Shown here: positions 13,638-15,331 of the stretch, one piece after another
How the letters are laid out: every line of letters starts with the position of its first letter
Numbering within the stretch: position 1 is the stretch's first letter
Origin: an uncultured Eubacteriales bacterium
GTDB lineage: Bacteria; Bacillota; Clostridia; Christensenellales; CAG-314
DNA: 15,331 nt
Assembly (NCBI GenBank): GCA_948938605.1
Contig: CARAIG010000063.1
Location: forward strand, 1 to 15,331
Direction: 5' to 3'
Position numbers and translations under genes: made by a program
The notes under the pieces: generated by a model
Databases searched by the model: none
What the model was told of the DNA's origin: nothing
Seen by the model: only the letters and a program-made list of their open reading frames with translations

Positions 13638-13666
13638 ATTGTAAAGTTTAAAAAAATATAGTACAA
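13638..13666 (-). promoter_or_regulatory. Minus-strand promoter overlapping the nadD promoter
   Basis: Read on the minus strand, TTGTAC (13666-13661) and TACAAT (13643-13638) are separated by 17 bases. Initiation is predicted near 13631, about 25 bases before the minus-strand start codon. The -35 box is weak (3 of 6) and the -10 box is good (5 of 6). Confidence 0.5.
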
Positions 13667-13667
13667 T
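13639..13667 (+). promoter_or_regulatory. Promoter of nadD-yqeK, predicted leaderless
   Basis: TTGTAA (13639-13644) and TACAAT (13662-13667) are 17 bases apart. Standard spacing puts the first transcribed base at 13674, the A of the ATG start codon. There is no ribosome binding site upstream of that ATG. Confidence 0.6.
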
Positions 13668-13673
13668 TATCTT

Positions 13674-14780
13674 ATGAAAATAGGACTGTTCGGGGGAACA
13701 TTCAATCCGCCGCATAATACGCACGTAAATATTGTAAAACAAGCGTTAAAACAACTTGAATTGGACAAGTTGCTGATTGTCCCAAACGGTACTCCGCCGC
13801 ACAAGTTCAGCGACTTGGACAAGCTTACGCGGCTTAAACTTACGCATATTGCTTTTGACGGCATTGCGACAAACGCCGAAATATGGGATTACGAAATTGT
13901 TAAAGACGGCGCAAGTTATACCGTCGAAACTTTGCGTGAAGCAAAACGGATTAATCCCCAAGCCGAATTGTATTTGATAATAGGGGGCGACAGTCTAATT
14001 GACTTTAACAAATGGTATCGCCCTGACGAAATTGCAAGTTTGGCAACCCTTGCCGTTGCCGAGCGTTCAAGCAAAATATCCGCTGACGTTATTGACGAAG
14101 TAAAAAACAGGTACAATGCCAAAGCGGTGTTTTTAGATGTCGACATTAATGACGTCAGTTCGTCCGAAATACGTTTGCGTTATCAATTCGGCAAAGACAA
14201 TTCGGCGGTAGTTCCTTGTAGCGTGGACGCATACATTAAGGAAAACGGTCTTTATTTGCAGTATCGCGCTATGGCAACAAAACTAAAAACGTATTTAAAG
14301 CCCGAACGGTACGAACATACGTTTTACGTAATTAAGCGCGGATTGGAATTTGCAAACAAGGATAACTACAACAAGGTTTTTACTGCGTGTCTGTTGCACG
14401 ATTGCGCAAAGTACATAAGCGAAAAGGACTACGCCAAGTACGGCTTTGTAAAACCCGACAATATGCCCGAACCGGTTGTCCATTCGTTTTTGGGGGCGTT
14501 AGTTGCCGAACGCGACTTTGGAATAAACGACTGCGAAATACTTGACGCTATCAAGTACCACACAACGGGACGTCCTAATATGACGGAGTTGGAAAAAATA
14601 GTGTACATTGCCGATAAAACCGAGCAAACGCGCCCGTATCCGTTGGAACATTTGCTTAGCGGACCGTTAGACGAAATATTCGTCAAATGCCTAGCGGAAG
14701 CCAACGAATACCGTATGCAAGCGCATGGCGACGCCGATTTTCCTTTGACCGACGAAACTTTGGCGTTCTATTTAAAATAA
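13674..14780 (+). CDS. nadD: Fused nicotinate-nucleotide adenylyltransferase (NadD) and YqeK HD hydrolase
   Basis: The 368-residue protein joins two enzymes usually encoded side by side. Residues 1-195 are NadD, which makes nicotinate adenine dinucleotide from NaMN and ATP. It has GGTFNPPHNTH (7-17), the nucleotidyltransferase HxGH-type signature with Thr in place of the usual Gly, and SSSEIR (162-167), the ISSTxIR-type motif. Residues about 205-368 are YqeK, an HD-family Ap4A hydrolase. Its metal ligands are His215 (YEHTF), His242-Asp243 (LLHDCAK), His270 (VHSFLGA), His296 (YHTTG) and Asp314 (IADKTE). Such fusions are known in some Firmicutes and mollicutes. Both halves look intact, and no internal stop or frameshift separates them. 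rsfS follows after 134 bases, as is common in Bacillota. The ATG has no upstream ribosome binding site, consistent with the predicted leaderless transcript. Confidence 0.93.
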   Translation: MKIGLFGGTFNPPHNTHVNIVKQALKQLELDKLLIVPNGTPPHKFSDLDKLTRLKLTHIAFDGIATNAEIWDYEIVKDGASYTVETLREAKRINPQAELYLIIGGDSLIDFNKWYRPDEIASLATLAVAERSSKISADVIDEVKNRYNAKAVFLDVDINDVSSSEIRLRYQFGKDNSAVVPCSVDAYIKENGLYLQYRAMATKLKTYLKPERYEHTFYVIKRGLEFANKDNYNKVFTACLLHDCAKYISEKDYAKYGFVKPDNMPEPVVHSFLGALVAERDFGINDCEILDAIKYHTTGRPNMTELEKIVYIADKTEQTRPYPLEHLLSGPLDEIFVKCLAEANEYRMQAHGDADFPLTDETLAFYLK

Positions 14781-14914
14781 CAGCGTCATATTATGAGTAC
14801 GAGTTTGAGTGCGTTTACAAGTACTATGCAATAGCGGTAGGATTTTGACGTATAAACTGAAAATAAAAACAAACAAAAGCAATATACTAACGATAATAAT
14901 TATTGGAGAAGAAT

Positions 14915-15271
14915 ATGAGTACATCAATTAAAAACAAAACGACCGAACAAATTTGCAAAGTTTTATCCGAAAAGTCTGCACTGGATATTAGGATAGTGGA
15001 AATTGCGGGAATGAGCGACATTGCGGATAACTTTGTAATCTGTTCGGGGCGTTCGGCACCGCAAGTTAAAGCGCTGTTCGACCACTTGGAAGAAAATATG
15101 GAAAAGTTAGGTAAGTTTGCCCAACACAAGGAAGGTATGAGCGAAGGACGTTGGATTGCCGTCGATTACGGCGACGTCATCGTACACATTTTCCACAAGG
15201 ATACGCGGGAAATTTACAATTTGGACACGTTGTGGAATAACGGCTCCAACGTAATAAAATACGAAGATTAA
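14915..15271 (+). CDS. rsfS: Ribosome silencing factor RsfS
   Basis: The 118-residue protein of the RsfS/Iojap (DUF143) family binds ribosomal protein L14 and blocks joining of the ribosomal subunits when nutrients run low. Family hallmarks are DIADNFVICSGRSAPQVKAL (35-54), then the EG...GRWIAVDYGDVIVHIFHKDTR and IYNLDTLW segments near 75-106. Length is normal. ATG 14915 is used because GGAG (14905-14908) precedes it by 6 bases; an upstream in-frame TTG at 14903 overlaps that site. The gene follows nadD-yqeK and is followed closely by a TSCPD-protein gene. A weak TATACT at 14883-14888 could be a -10 box but lacks a spaced -35. Confidence 0.95.
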   Translation: MSTSIKNKTTEQICKVLSEKSALDIRIVEIAGMSDIADNFVICSGRSAPQVKALFDHLEENMEKLGKFAQHKEGMSEGRWIAVDYGDVIVHIFHKDTREIYNLDTLWNNGSNVIKYED

Positions 15272-15291
15272 ATTTAAGGAAATAAACAAAT

Positions 15292-15331
15292 ATGAAATAC
15301 ATTACAAAAGGCACGTGTTCGCGTGAAATAA
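15292..15331 (+). CDS. TSCPD-domain protein, 5' end only
   Basis: Only 13 codons are inside the window: MKYITKGTCSREI. This matches the start of the small TSCPD-domain family (about 80-90 residues, TIGR03905-like), whose members begin with a KTKGTCSR-type motif containing a conserved cysteine. Their function is not well known. AAGGA (15276-15280) lies 11 bases upstream. The gene is 20 bases after rsfS, so the two are probably co-transcribed. The gene is cut by the window edge, so the identification rests on a short match. Confidence 0.6.
   Translation, partial: MKYITKGTCSREI

Noticed and set aside
14793..14834. 13-codon open frame MSTSLSAFTSTMQ upstream of rsfS
   Set aside because: It shares MSTS with the RsfS start but has no ribosome binding site, and the similarity is too short to call a duplication or a leader peptide.

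Overview
The window looks like a chromosomal segment of an uncultured, low-to-moderate GC member of the Bacillota, most likely class Clostridia. This is inferred from strong AGGAGG-type ribosome binding sites, a sporulation pair resembling SpoIVFA/SpoIVFB, MinD with MinE, an OGG1-type 8-oxoguanine glycosylase of the kind known from clostridia, an ECF-type ThiT under a TPP riboswitch, and the NadD/YqeK - RsfS - TSCPD-protein order. No phage, IS element, CRISPR array, rRNA or tRNA was seen. The closest lineage cannot be fixed from sequence reading alone.

Layout. Positions 1-282 are intergenic and rich in short palindromes and repeat motifs. An ogg-like glycosylase gene (283-1110) is followed, after a near-consensus promoter, by a NYN-nuclease-like gene whose product carries a very long charged coiled coil (1213-2985). 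A strong hairpin with a short T-tract sits immediately in front of a large lipoprotein-like surface gene made of InlB-type and BspA-type repeats (3123-6569). A promoter, TPP aptamer and terminator (6587-6766) then control a thiT gene with an unusual N-terminal membrane extension (6819-7979). Its 3' flank holds a possible structured RNA ending in a perfect terminator (7986-8109). About 340 bases of AT-rich non-coding DNA lead to a Ppx/GppA-HD protein (8451-9962) with altered catalytic positions and its own terminator.

The next block is minD-minE (10161-11154), without minC, followed by a spoIVFA-like gene and spoIVFB (11303-12780), which overlap and have a sigma-E-like promoter candidate. A convergent membrane protein gene on the minus strand (12827-13606) ends inside a hairpin shared with spoIVFB. 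It is divergent from a nadD-yqeK fusion (13674-14780), and the two start from an almost symmetrical pair of overlapping promoters; the nadD transcript is predicted to be leaderless. rsfS (14915-15271) and the first codons of a TSCPD-domain protein (15292 onward) close the window.

Most genes are housekeeping: DNA repair, thiamine uptake, NAD synthesis and Ap4A turnover, ribosome silencing, division-site placement and sporulation sigma-factor activation. The accessory or uncertain parts are the NYN coiled-coil protein, the repeat-rich surface protein, the minus-strand membrane protein and the non-coding element after thiT. I do not see a clear multi-gene novel system. The best leads are the post-thiT RNA, the symmetric promoter and the NYN coiled-coil protein.
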